Source of the DNA: an uncultured Clostridia bacterium
GTDB taxonomy: Bacteria > Bacillota > Clostridia > TANB77 > CAG-508
Length of the DNA stretch: 15,547 nt
Assembly: GCA_947627785.1 (NCBI GenBank)
Contig: CANQXC010000011.1
Span: 1 to 15,547 of the forward strand
Direction: 5' to 3'
The notes below the pieces were generated by a model. It saw only the letters and a program-made list of their open reading frames with translations, was not told where the DNA came from and searched no databases. The position numbers were made by a program, and so were the translations under genes. Positions within the stretch are counted from its first letter, which is position 1. Each line of letters begins with the position of its first letter. Of this stretch, positions 6,817 through 14,825 are shown in pieces.

Positions 6817-6845
6817 ATAATATCATAAAAAAATATTATTGACAA
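6817..6845 (-). promoter_or_regulatory. SigA-type promoter of the PIN-GNAT-PUA-like gene
   Basis: TTGTCA (6845-6840), a 17-base spacer and TATTAT (6822-6817) predict a start near 6810, ten bases before the AGGAGA ribosome binding site. It lies about 40 bases past the peroxiredoxin stop, so the accessory genes have their own transcription start. No terminator is visible between the peroxiredoxin stop and this promoter. Confidence 0.7.
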
Positions 6846-6883
6846 TATTTTTTCGAATTTTTGTTTGTAAATTATTGAATTAT

Positions 6884-7582
6884 TTATTCTAATTTTTTAT
6901 TTTCTTCTCCTTTAAGGCATTTTTCATCTGATTCTTTAAAACTTAAATACCAATTTATTCCATTTTTTTGTTCTTCTATTTCTTTTACTCTTTCTTGTAA
7001 TCCTATAAATGTTGTTGGACTTGGTTTTATTATTGGTTGACCTGGTATCCAATTTGCTGGTGTTGATGCTTTATTGCAATCTGCTACTTGCAATGCTTCT
7101 ACTACTCTTAATATCTCTGGAATCCATCTTCCTACATTTAATGGATATATAAATATTGTTCTTACTATTCCTTTATCATCTATTATAAATACATTTCTTA
7201 CTGTTTCTGTTGTACTTACATTGCTTGATATCATTCCATATTTTCTTGCTATTTCCCCGCTTCTATCTGCAATTAATGGAAATGGTACCTCTACGCCTGT
7301 TCTTTGTAATATATCATATAACCATGCTAAATGTGATGGATTACTATCTATGCTTAAGCCTATTAATTGTGCATTTAAGTTCTCAAAATATGTATTTGCT
7401 TTTGCAAAAGCTATGAATTCTGTTGTGCACACTGGGGTAAAATCTCCTGGGTGCGAAAATAGTACAACCCATTTTCCTTTATAATCACTTAACTTTATTT
7501 CCCCTTGAGTTGATACTGCTTCAAACTCTGGTGCATATTGTCCAATTTTTACTATTCCATTCATCATTATTTCATAATCCAT
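6884..7582 (-). CDS. Peroxiredoxin, Prx6-type
   Basis: Thiol peroxidase of 232 residues reducing hydrogen peroxide and organic peroxides in the cytoplasm. HPGDFTPVCTTEF carries the peroxidatic Cys52, with Thr49 and the Pro of the PxxxT/SxxC motif, and TVRNVFIID gives the conserved Arg129. The long C-terminal arm (about 160-232) with NVGRWIPEILRV and PANWIPGQP places it in the Prx6 group rather than AhpC. Further cysteines are Cys169 and Cys222; Cys222 sits where archaeal Prx6 enzymes carry extra C-terminal cysteines. GGAGG eight bases before ATG 7582 supports this start over the MMNG methionines. That ribosome binding site is part of a strong hairpin. No AhpF or thioredoxin reductase gene is next to it. 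Confidence 0.93.
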   Translation of the reverse strand: MDYEIMMNGIVKIGQYAPEFEAVSTQGEIKLSDYKGKWVVLFSHPGDFTPVCTTEFIAFAKANTYFENLNAQLIGLSIDSNPSHLAWLYDILQRTGVEVPFPLIADRSGEIARKYGMISSNVSTTETVRNVFIIDDKGIVRTIFIYPLNVGRWIPEILRVVEALQVADCNKASTPANWIPGQPIIKPSPTTFIGLQERVKEIEEQKNGINWYLSFKESDEKCLKGEENKKLE

Positions 7583-7583
7583 A

Positions 7584-7635
7584 AAATTAACCTCCTACAT
7601 AATTTTTGTATATATTATGTAGGAGGTTTTAATTT
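7584..7635 (-). promoter_or_regulatory. Hairpin between rny and the peroxiredoxin: terminator and/or RBS-sequestering element
   Basis: A 15-bp perfect inverted repeat, AACCTCCTACATAAT (7589-7603) and ATTATGTAGGAGGTT (7614-7628), has a 10-base loop. AAAATTAA and TTAATTTT outside it extend the pairing after a two-base bulge. It starts ten bases after the rny stop and ends in TTAATTTT, so it can terminate rny. Its minus-strand 3' arm contains the GGAGG of the peroxiredoxin and pairing reaches the ATG, so read-through messages should be poorly translated. A promoter in or near the loop (TAATAT) would leave the site free, but its -35 is weak. Confidence 0.75.
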
Positions 7636-7644
7636 TGTGATTAT

Positions 7645-9189
7645 TTATTTTGCATAATCTACTGCTCTTGTTTCTCTTATTACATTTACTTTTATTTGTC
7701 CTGGATATTCCATTTCATTTTCTACTCTTTCAGCCACTTCTCTTGCCATTGTTATCATTTGACTATCAGATACTTTTTCTGGTTTTACCACTAATCTTAC
7801 TTCACGTCCTGCTTGTATTGCATAAGATTTTTCTACACCTTCAAATGAATCTGCTATTTCCTCTAATTTTTCTAATCTCTTAATGTATGCTTCTAATGTT
7901 TCTCTTCTTGCTCCTGGTCTTGATGCTGATATTGCATCTGCTGCTTGTATTAAAACTGCTTCTAATGATTTTGGTTCAACATCTCCATGGTGTGCTTCTA
8001 CAGCATTTAACACAACATCTGATTCTTTGTATTTTTTCAATACGTCTACACCAATTTGAACATGTGTTCCTTCCATATCATGGTCTAAGGCTTTTCCTAT
8101 ATCATGTAATAAACCTGCTCTTCTTGCAATTTTAGGGTCTAGTCCTAATTCTTCTGCCATTATTCTAGCTAGATTAGAAACCTCTATTGAATGATTTAAT
8201 ACATTTTGTCCATAACTTGTTCTATATTTTAATTTACCAAGTAATCTTACTATGTCTGGATGTAAACCATGTACTCCAGTTTCCATTACGGCTCTCTCGC
8301 CTTCTTCTTTTATAACCTCTTCTACTTCTTCTTTTGCCTTTTCTACCATTTCCTCTATTTTTGCTGGATGAATTCTTCCATCTTCTATTAATTTTTCTAA
8401 TGCTATTCTTGCTACTTCTCTTCTTAATGGATCAAATCCTGAAAGAATTACTGCTTCTGGTGTATCATCTATAATTAAGTCTATTCCTGTTAGTGTTTCT
8501 AACATTTTTATGTTACGACCTTCTCTTCCTATTATTCTTCCCTTCATATCATCATTTGGAAGTGCTACTACTGATACAGTAGTTTCTGATGTATGATCTG
8601 CTGCACATTTTTGTATTGCATATCCAATAATTTCTTTCGCTTTTTTATTTGCAGTTTCTTTTGCTGATGTTTCTACAGATTTTATTAATGCTGCCTTCTC
8701 TTCATTTAGTGTTTTATCTAATTGTTGTAATAAAATTTTCTTAGCTTCATCTCTTGATAACCCTGCAATCCTCTGTAACTCATTAATTTGTTTGCTATAA
8801 ATTTCTTCTAGTGATTTTTTCTTATCGTCTATTTCTTGAATGCTATTTTCTAATTCTTTTTCTTTCTTCTCAAAATTGTCAGCACGTCTCTCTAATGCTT
8901 CTTCTCTTTGAAATAATCTTTTTTCTTGTTGCTGTACTTCGCCTCTTCTTTCTTTAATCTCTTTATCTAATTCATTCTTTGTTTGTAAAGCTTCTTCTTT
9001 AGCTTTTAGAATTTCTTCCTTTTTTACATTTTCCGCTTCTTTTTTAGCATTTGCTAAAATTCTATTTGCTTCATTTTCTGCACTTTTGATTTTAGATTCA
9101 GCTGATTTCTTTCTAATAAATATTCCTACTGGAATAAAAATCGCTGCTGAGATAAGAAAGGTGATTATGGCTATTGTTAATTCGTTCAT
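7645..9189 (-). CDS. rny: Ribonuclease Y
   Basis: Membrane-anchored endoribonuclease that initiates decay of many mRNAs in Firmicutes. The 514-residue protein shows the full family layout: an N-terminal transmembrane helix (about 4-27), a long Lys/Glu-rich coiled coil (about 30-150), a KH domain with GRIIGREGRNIK, and an HD domain with LLHDIGKALDHDMEGTH and AVEAHHGD, the metal-binding His-Asp pairs. The end RETRAVDYAK is typical. AGAGGTG precedes the ATG. It has its own promoter 86 bases upstream and is followed by a hairpin, so it is probably mostly monocistronic. Confidence 0.98.
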   Translation of the reverse strand: MNELTIAIITFLISAAIFIPVGIFIRKKSAESKIKSAENEANRILANAKKEAENVKKEEILKAKEEALQTKNELDKEIKERRGEVQQQEKRLFQREEALERRADNFEKKEKELENSIQEIDDKKKSLEEIYSKQINELQRIAGLSRDEAKKILLQQLDKTLNEEKAALIKSVETSAKETANKKAKEIIGYAIQKCAADHTSETTVSVVALPNDDMKGRIIGREGRNIKMLETLTGIDLIIDDTPEAVILSGFDPLRREVARIALEKLIEDGRIHPAKIEEMVEKAKEEVEEVIKEEGERAVMETGVHGLHPDIVRLLGKLKYRTSYGQNVLNHSIEVSNLARIMAEELGLDPKIARRAGLLHDIGKALDHDMEGTHVQIGVDVLKKYKESDVVLNAVEAHHGDVEPKSLEAVLIQAADAISASRPGARRETLEAYIKRLEKLEEIADSFEGVEKSYAIQAGREVRLVVKPEKVSDSQMITMAREVAERVENEMEYPGQIKVNVIRETRAVDYAK

Positions 9190-9274
9190 AAAAACACCTC
9201 TTTACTATTAAATTTTCAATGTTCAGATTTATTATATATCTATTTTTTAATATATTAATTTTCTGTACCATTAT

Positions 9275-9303
9275 ATTTTACCTTTAATATTAATTTATGT
9301 CAA
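9275..9303 (-). promoter_or_regulatory. SigA-type promoter of rny
   Basis: Consensus TTGACA (9303-9298), a 17-base spacer and TAAAAT (9280-9275) predict a start near 9268 and a leader of roughly 80 bases before rny. TATAAT also occurs five bases further downstream, but at 22 bases from TTGACA it is badly spaced. Nothing else is evident in the 219 bases between rny and the plus-strand gene at 9409. Confidence 0.7.
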
Positions 9304-9408
9304 TAGAAAAATCAAAAAATTCTTTTAATTTTTGTCTACATTATCTTCCTTTTTTATCTCTTTTATGATAAAATATGATAAATTATTAAAGTAAAGGATT
9401 GATGTTTT

Positions 9409-9630
9409 ATGGAATTAAAAAAATGCGCTAGATGTGGATGTTTCTTTGCTTCTCCTAGTAACGTATGCTGTAATTGTGAATCTAAGGATAGACAAGATAT
9501 ATATAATTTAAATAATTATATTGTTAATTCTAACTCTACTCCTTCTATTGATAATCTTTCTGCTAATACAGGTGTTTCTATAAAAAATATTTCTCGTTTT
9601 ATTGAAAATAATGCAATATCTAATTTATAA
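9409..9630 (+). CDS. YvyF-like zinc-ribbon/HTH protein (flagellar operon protein family)
   Basis: A 73-residue protein. CARCG and CCNC (Cys6, Cys9, Cys20/21, Cys23) form a small zinc ribbon, and STPSIDNLSANTGVSIKNIS followed by RFIE resembles a helix-turn-helix segment. This layout, with the MELKKCARCG start, matches the YvyF family (TIGR03826, flagellar operon protein), known next to flgM in flagellated Bacilli and Clostridia. No flagellar gene is in this window, so the role here is unclear. AAAGGA is ten bases before the ATG. It is one of only two plus-strand genes and is followed immediately by two hairpins. No convincing promoter; A/T-rich TATGATAAAATATGATAA lies upstream. Confidence 0.75.
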   Translation: MELKKCARCGCFFASPSNVCCNCESKDRQDIYNLNNYIVNSNSTPSIDNLSANTGVSIKNISRFIENNAISNL

Positions 9631-9670
9631 TATCAACTCACAATCTTTGGATTAAAATTGTGAGTTGATA
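9631..9670 (+). terminator. Hairpin directly after the YvyF-like gene
   Basis: TATCAACTCACAAT (9631-9644) pairs perfectly with ATTGTGAGTTGATA (9657-9670), 14 bp with a 12-base loop, beginning at the base after the stop codon. No T-run follows, so termination is likely only together with the next hairpin; it may also protect the 3' end. Confidence 0.6.
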
Positions 9671-9675
9671 CACTT

Positions 9676-9712
9676 GAACCTTGTTGTATAACAACAAGGT
9701 TCTTATATTTTC
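9676..9712. terminator. Shared terminator between the YvyF-like gene and ruvC
   Basis: GAACCTTGTTGT (9676-9687) pairs perfectly with ACAACAAGGTTC (9691-9702) around a three-base loop. On the plus strand it is followed by TTATATTTTC; on the minus strand it starts right after the ruvC stop at 9703 but is followed by AAGTGTAT, a poor tail. It best serves the plus-strand gene. Confidence 0.65.
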
Positions 9713-10188
9713 TGTGAAAATTTTGCAGAGTGTGCATGGCATATTGCTGCTGCCATGCTATCTGTTGTATCATCTAGTTTAGGTAGCTTTTCTACATTTA
9801 GTATGGTTTTTACCATCTTTTGAACTTGAATCTTATCTGCCCTTCCATATCCAGCTACTGCTTGTTTTATTTGTAATGGTGTGTATTCATATGTTGGTAT
9901 GTTTTTTTTGCACCCTACTGTTAGTATTATTCCTCTTGCTTGTGCTACATTTATTGCAGTTTTTGCATTATTATTAAAAAATAACTCTTCAACTGAAATT
10001 GCATCTGGTTTATATGTATCTATTAACATTCCTATATCATCATATATTTTTGTAAGTCTTAGTGGGAATGATACTCCAGCCTCTGTTGTTACCGCTCCTG
10101 AAGCTATTAATTTGAATTTGTTTCCTACATAATCTATTATGCTATAACCAGTTATTGCATATCCTGGGTCTATTCCTAGTATTCTCAT
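9703..10188 (-). CDS. ruvC: Holliday junction resolvase RuvC
   Basis: Endonuclease that resolves Holliday junctions with RuvAB. The 161-residue length is normal. All catalytic acidic residues are in place: Asp7 in ILGIDPGYAITGYS, Glu67 in AISVEELFFNNNAKTA, and Asp140 and Asp143 in KLDDTTDSMAAAICHAHS. YGRADKIQVQKMV is also diagnostic. GGAGGAAGA precedes the ATG and overlaps the 11-base gap after the GH133 gene, so it is the last gene of the murB-side operon. RuvA and RuvB are not in the window; ruvC is more often found beside them. Confidence 0.98.
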   Translation of the reverse strand: MRILGIDPGYAITGYSIIDYVGNKFKLIASGAVTTEAGVSFPLRLTKIYDDIGMLIDTYKPDAISVEELFFNNNAKTAINVAQARGIILTVGCKKNIPTYEYTPLQIKQAVAGYGRADKIQVQKMVKTILNVEKLPKLDDTTDSMAAAICHAHSAKFSQKI

Positions 10189-10199
10189 TCTTCCTCCAT

Positions 10200-12242
10200 T
10201 TACTCTCCAAATATAATTCTAAATACCTCTGCCACACTCCAAGCCTGAGCTATCGCTCCTTTTGGTAAGTATGGAGCCTTTGAATCATATATTTCTCCGA
10301 TTGAACCTATACAGCCTCTTTCTTTTAGTTCTTTTAAAAACGTTTTTTCTGTTTTTGCCTTAAATTCTATGATTTTTTGGTTTAACTCTTCTTTATTCTT
10401 CTTATCTTTTTCAAATTTTTTCATATTTTTTAATGCATCATAATATAAACCTAAAAGCCATACCCATGTTATTCCTTGATGATAACTTGAATCTCTTCTA
10501 AAGCTATCTCCCTCATATACATCTACATATTGTTTTTCGCCTTTTGCTAATGTTTTTAATCCATATTGATTTAATAACTTTTTCTCTACTGTTAAAATCA
10601 TCTCTTTTGCTATATCAGAATTTGGCTCTATTATAGGATATGTTAAAGATATGCTAAATAATTGGTTTGGCCTTACCTTTGCATCTCCTAATACATCATA
10701 TAAACATTTTTTCTTACTATTATAGAAATTCTCTTCAAATGATTTTTTACATTCTTCTGCCATTTTTTCGTATTCTTTTGCTTCTTTTCTATCTCCAAAT
10801 TTTTTACTTAACTTTTCTATAATCTTTAAACTATTATACCATAAACTATTTACTTCTACCGCTTTACCATTTCTTGGTGTAAAACAATGATTTGCATATT
10901 TTGCATCCATCCATGTGTTTTGGGTTTCTTCTGTTCCAGAAGAAATTAACCCATCTTTATCCATATATATATTATTTCCATCTATATCTATACCAGTTTT
11001 ATAATTTTCTATTATGGATTTCAATTTTTTGTATATATTTTTTTCAATAAATTTATAGTCCGATGTGTAATCAATATATTTTCTTACTTGCTCAAACAAC
11101 AGTAAAGAACTATCAACACTATTGTATAATGGTCTGTTATCATATCCAGAATATCCATTTGGTACTAATCCAAATTTGATATCTCTCGTTAGTGTTAATA
11201 ATATATCTTGTGCTTTTTTATATTGTTTTGTCATTAGCAATAAACCTTCAAATGATATTAAAGCATCTCTTCCCCAGTCTAGAAACCATGGATATCCAGC
11301 AATTACAGTATAGTATCCAAAGCTTGGTCTATACACAATAAAATTATCCATTGCAATTAAGAAATATTTCTTAATCTCTATGTTTTCTAATTCCTCTTTT
11401 GAAATTTTTGTAATATCTGTCTTTTTTTCTATAAATCCTGCTTTATACATTAATTCGTTTATTCTAATTATTTCTTTATTAATTACTGTTCTAACATTTA
11501 TTTCTTCAATGTTTTCTTCTAGTGAACATATAAATGATATTTCTCTTTGTTCATTTGCCTCAATTTCTATTTCATAACTACCTGGAACTGCATGGTTTTC
11601 TTCTGGAAAGAAGCCTCTCTTTTCCTCCTCCATATAATACATGTTTCTAAAAATATCATTATAATGTTCTATATATTTACCTTCTGATATATGAAAATAT
11701 ACTGGATAGTTTGAATACTCATCTATTTGAAGTTTTACTTTTCTTCCTCTTATATCCTGTTTTATATTAAAATTATGATTTGTATTCATTGTATGGAAAT
11801 CTCTAAAATTTACTATTGGGGTTACTGTAAACTTTGCTTTTTCTCCTTCATTTTGTATTTTATATAAAATACATACTGTGTTTTTTCCATATTCCATACA
11901 TATAATCTTTGTTACTTTTACATTACCTACTTGGTATGTAAATATTGGCATATATTCTTTATCAAAGCTTACTAAATATTTATACCCATCTGATATATAA
12001 TCTTTACATATATTAGAATATAAGTTGTACTTTTTCCCTTCTATTTCCATACTTTCATCTACTTTTGATAATATTACATGTCTTCTTGCTGGAGGTGTAA
12101 GTGGTGCCACTAATAAACCATGGTATTTTCTTGTATTTATTCCTAAAACAGTTGATGAACTATATCCTCCAATTCCATTTGTTATTATCCATTCTTTTGT
12201 TATTCCATCTCTTAAATCTAATTGTTCTTTTTCTAATTTCAT
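10200..12242 (-). CDS. Glycogen debranching enzyme-type amylo-alpha-1,6-glucosidase (GH133)
   Basis: A 680-residue cytoplasmic protein without signal peptide. The N-terminal domain (about 10-230) opens with EWIITNGIGGYSSSTVLGIN and RKYHGLLVA, the signature of bacterial GDE N-terminal domains. The C-terminal (alpha/alpha)6 domain (about 295-678) has WFLDWGRDALIS, SGTEETQNTWMDAKY, DSFRRDSSYHQGITWVWLLG and AQAWSVAEV, the conserved active-site blocks of GH133. It probably hydrolyses alpha-1,6 branches left on glycogen or maltodextrins. It starts 17 bases after the yvcK-like stop with a GGGGGAAA ribosome binding site and runs into ruvC. No other glycogen gene is visible, so its linkage to cell-wall and recombination genes is unusual. 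Confidence 0.92.
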   Translation of the reverse strand: MKLEKEQLDLRDGITKEWIITNGIGGYSSSTVLGINTRKYHGLLVAPLTPPARRHVILSKVDESMEIEGKKYNLYSNICKDYISDGYKYLVSFDKEYMPIFTYQVGNVKVTKIICMEYGKNTVCILYKIQNEGEKAKFTVTPIVNFRDFHTMNTNHNFNIKQDIRGRKVKLQIDEYSNYPVYFHISEGKYIEHYNDIFRNMYYMEEEKRGFFPEENHAVPGSYEIEIEANEQREISFICSLEENIEEINVRTVINKEIIRINELMYKAGFIEKKTDITKISKEELENIEIKKYFLIAMDNFIVYRPSFGYYTVIAGYPWFLDWGRDALISFEGLLLMTKQYKKAQDILLTLTRDIKFGLVPNGYSGYDNRPLYNSVDSSLLLFEQVRKYIDYTSDYKFIEKNIYKKLKSIIENYKTGIDIDGNNIYMDKDGLISSGTEETQNTWMDAKYANHCFTPRNGKAVEVNSLWYNSLKIIEKLSKKFGDRKEAKEYEKMAEECKKSFEENFYNSKKKCLYDVLGDAKVRPNQLFSISLTYPIIEPNSDIAKEMILTVEKKLLNQYGLKTLAKGEKQYVDVYEGDSFRRDSSYHQGITWVWLLGLYYDALKNMKKFEKDKKNKEELNQKIIEFKAKTEKTFLKELKERGCIGSIGEIYDSKAPYLPKGAIAQAWSVAEVFRIIFGE

Positions 12243-12259
12243 CTGTAGTTTCCCCCAAT

Positions 12260-13744
12260 TTAATTTTTCATTTCTTTAATAAATTTTTCTTTTTCCTTCT
12301 TTTCTTCTGCATCTGTCATTTTCTTTGCTTTTTCATATATTTTTTTATTCATATCGGTTGTTTGCTCACTTTCTCTTATTGATTCTATTCTATCACGATA
12401 TTTACTGCTAAATTTACTCTTTGCTTTTATTCTTTTTTGTTTCACACGTTTTGGTTTTTTTATTGATTTTGCTTTTTTCTTAGCTTCTTTTAGTTTACCA
12501 TTTAATAATACAAATTGCTCATCTGTTTTTTTATCTTTAAATTTTAAGTCACTTACTATTATATCTATTATCTGTTTTGCAACCTTATCTGGGTTATGTC
12601 TAATATATTCGCCTTCTGTTTCTGATACATCTGCACTTATAACCTTTACTCCTTTTACATTTTGTCTATCCACGAATACTAAACTTGAACCTGATTTACT
12701 ATATTTTCTTAAAATTTCAGGAATAATATCACCATTATCGCTAATGCAATAATCTATTATATTACCACCTGCATGTTCTGTAATCGCATTTATATGATTT
12801 GATAAAGCATAATCATCTGTATGTCCATTTTCCGTCATTATATTAGATATGTATATTTTATATGCTTTACTTTCTCTTATCGTTCTTGCTACATTTTTTA
12901 TTAATAAATTTGGTATTACTTGTGTATATAAAGAACCTGGTGCAATAACTATTGCATCCGCTTCTTTTATACTTTCTACTACCCCTGGTGTTGTTCTACA
13001 ATTTGTTGGTTTAATATATACTCTATTTATTTTTGTTACCTTGCTTGTTGTTATTTCTGCAATTTTTTCTTTTTCTTCTATAACTGTGCCATCTTCTAGT
13101 TCAACACATATATGCATCTCATCTAACGTTGCTGGCAATACTCTTCCTATCATTGATAAAATACTATTACTTTTTTCTACTCCATCTGCAAAGCTTTTAT
13201 TTGTGCTTTCCATTGCTTTTAAATAAATATCGCTAAATGTTACATTTCCTATTGGTAAGTTCATAAGCTTTTCCATCTTCTCAGTATCTCTTGCTAGTGC
13301 TATCATGCTATGCTTTACATCATCTGTTGCTGTTCTTTCTTTATCATTTCCATAAGTTGATACTGTAACTATTGCAGTTAAATTATTAGTATAGTTTTTA
13401 AGTCCTGTAATAACTCTATTTAATCCGATTCCGCCACCTATTACTACTACCTTTGGTCCCATATCTTTAGAATCTACTATTTTCTCTACCTTCTTTGGAC
13501 CTCTAAAAACAGCTAATTCTAATGTTCTTTTTTGTATAAATACTATACCTGTTATAAATGCTGCTATTCCTGCCACAAATATTAAAACTATTTTTATAAT
13601 ATCATTTAGTTCTAATCTATCTAGGATTAAAATTTGTGCCATTCCATAAAATGAAAGCAACATTCCTATTACCATTAATAATATCCATCTTTTTATTTTT
13701 GTTCTATTCTTCAGCCATCCAAAAATTTTTTTCAAAATTATCAT
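12260..13744 (-). CDS. Divergent membrane-anchored YvcK/CofD-like protein
   Basis: A 494-residue relative of YvcK (UDP-GlcNAc-binding factor for gluconeogenic growth and cell shape). Two transmembrane helices (about 19-40 and 49-70) precede the CofD-like domain (about 97-400), as in other clostridial YvcK proteins. Family marks are VVVIGGGIGLNRVITGLKNY, TAIVTVS, RVLPAT, APGSLYTQVIPNLL (268-281) and NIMTENGHTDDY. However, the usual DDGGSSGRLR and PPGDIRN stretch is replaced by STYGNDKERTATDDVKHS (129-146), and the RGHALGN-type loop is shortened to LPIGNVTFSD. Residues about 400-494 form a lysine-rich charged tail. AAAGGA precedes the ATG. It follows murB by 104 bases. Ligand binding may differ from canonical YvcK. 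Confidence 0.88.
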   Translation of the reverse strand: MIILKKIFGWLKNRTKIKRWILLMVIGMLLSFYGMAQILILDRLELNDIIKIVLIFVAGIAAFITGIVFIQKRTLELAVFRGPKKVEKIVDSKDMGPKVVVIGGGIGLNRVITGLKNYTNNLTAIVTVSTYGNDKERTATDDVKHSMIALARDTEKMEKLMNLPIGNVTFSDIYLKAMESTNKSFADGVEKSNSILSMIGRVLPATLDEMHICVELEDGTVIEEKEKIAEITTSKVTKINRVYIKPTNCRTTPGVVESIKEADAIVIAPGSLYTQVIPNLLIKNVARTIRESKAYKIYISNIMTENGHTDDYALSNHINAITEHAGGNIIDYCISDNGDIIPEILRKYSKSGSSLVFVDRQNVKGVKVISADVSETEGEYIRHNPDKVAKQIIDIIVSDLKFKDKKTDEQFVLLNGKLKEAKKKAKSIKKPKRVKQKRIKAKSKFSSKYRDRIESIRESEQTTDMNKKIYEKAKKMTDAEEKKEKEKFIKEMKN

Positions 13745-13848
13745 TCCTTTCTGTTTTATAATTCAAATAGTTCATTTATTAATTTTTACTTATAAAGTTT
13801 AAATCTAGTTTGTTGAATATTAATACTAGTTAAAATTTATAAATGCTT

Positions 13849-14745
13849 TCATCCTAATATTTTTATTTCTAACTCTAAATCAACTTTGTATTGTTTTTTT
13901 ACGGTTTTTCTTATGTATTCAATTAATTTTAAAACATCTTCTGAGGTGGCTTTGCCTTTATTTACTATAAATCCCGCATGTAATTCAGATACACATGCAT
14001 CTCCTATATTATATCCCTTTAATCCACATTTGTCTATAATTTCTGCCGGAATATATTCATTTTTTCGTTTAAAAATGCTTCCTGCATTTGGAAAATTTAA
14101 TGGCTGTTTTTCTTTTCTTTTTAATAAATTTTCTTCCATTTTTGCTTTTATAATCTCTGGTTTCTCCTTTTTTAGTTTTATCTTTACATTTGTAATTATA
14201 TCATTAGTTTCTTCAAAAATACTATGCCTATAACTAAAATTTTGTTCTTTATTTGATATCTCTTTTAAATTTAATTCTTCATCTAAATATGTTGTGCTTA
14301 CTATTATATCTTTAAATTCTCCTCCATAAGCTCCTGCATTCATCTTTACTGCTCCACCAACTGTTCCTGGTATCCCACTTGCAAATTCTAATCCTGATAG
14401 ACTATTTTTATATGCAACTTGTGCAAGAAATGGTAACTTTACACCTGCTCCTGCTTCTATTTCTTCTTCATTTACATTTATTTCATTAAAATCTAATTTT
14501 ACTACTATTCCTCTTATTCCTGTATCTTTTACTAATAAATTGGTTCCATTTCCTATACAAGTTACCAAGGTATTGCTACTCTTTGCTATTTTTAATACAT
14601 CTTTTAGCTCTTCAATTGTATTTACTATTACATATATATCTGCTGGTCCACCAATTTTAAATGACGTATGTTTATACATTGGTTCATTTATTAATAACCT
14701 TTTTTCTGAAATCACATTTTTTAATTTTATATATATCTCTTCCAT
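13849..14745 (-). CDS. murB: UDP-N-acetylenolpyruvoylglucosamine reductase
   Basis: Second committed step of peptidoglycan synthesis: FAD- and NADPH-dependent reduction to UDP-MurNAc. The 298 residues fit the short Gram-positive (type II) MurB. The FAD-binding domain has HTSFKIGGPAD and CIGNGTNLLVKD; GLEFASGIPGTVGGAVKMNAGAYG is the central signature. Catalytic residues are visible: Arg173 in SYRHS, Ser223 in NAGSIFKR and Glu293 in the closing LELEIKILG. AGGTGA precedes the ATG. It heads the minus-strand block leading to the yvcK-like gene, GH133 and ruvC, and has its own promoter. Confidence 0.98.
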   Translation of the reverse strand: MEEIYIKLKNVISEKRLLINEPMYKHTSFKIGGPADIYVIVNTIEELKDVLKIAKSSNTLVTCIGNGTNLLVKDTGIRGIVVKLDFNEINVNEEEIEAGAGVKLPFLAQVAYKNSLSGLEFASGIPGTVGGAVKMNAGAYGGEFKDIIVSTTYLDEELNLKEISNKEQNFSYRHSIFEETNDIITNVKIKLKKEKPEIIKAKMEENLLKRKEKQPLNFPNAGSIFKRKNEYIPAEIIDKCGLKGYNIGDACVSELHAGFIVNKGKATSEDVLKLIEYIRKTVKKQYKVDLELEIKILG

Positions 14746-14784
14746 TTTGTTTCACCTATTATATATATATTTAAGTTCTTTAAA

Positions 14785-14813
14785 ATTTTACCATTTATTT
14801 TGAAAAAAGTAAA
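14785..14813 (-). promoter_or_regulatory. Possible murB promoter
   Basis: TTTACT (14813-14808), a 17-base spacer and TAAAAT (14790-14785), about 40 bases before the murB ATG. It lies back to back with the promoter of the plus-strand gene, 12 bases away. Moderate match. Confidence 0.45.
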
Positions 14814-14825
14814 GTTATGAACATT

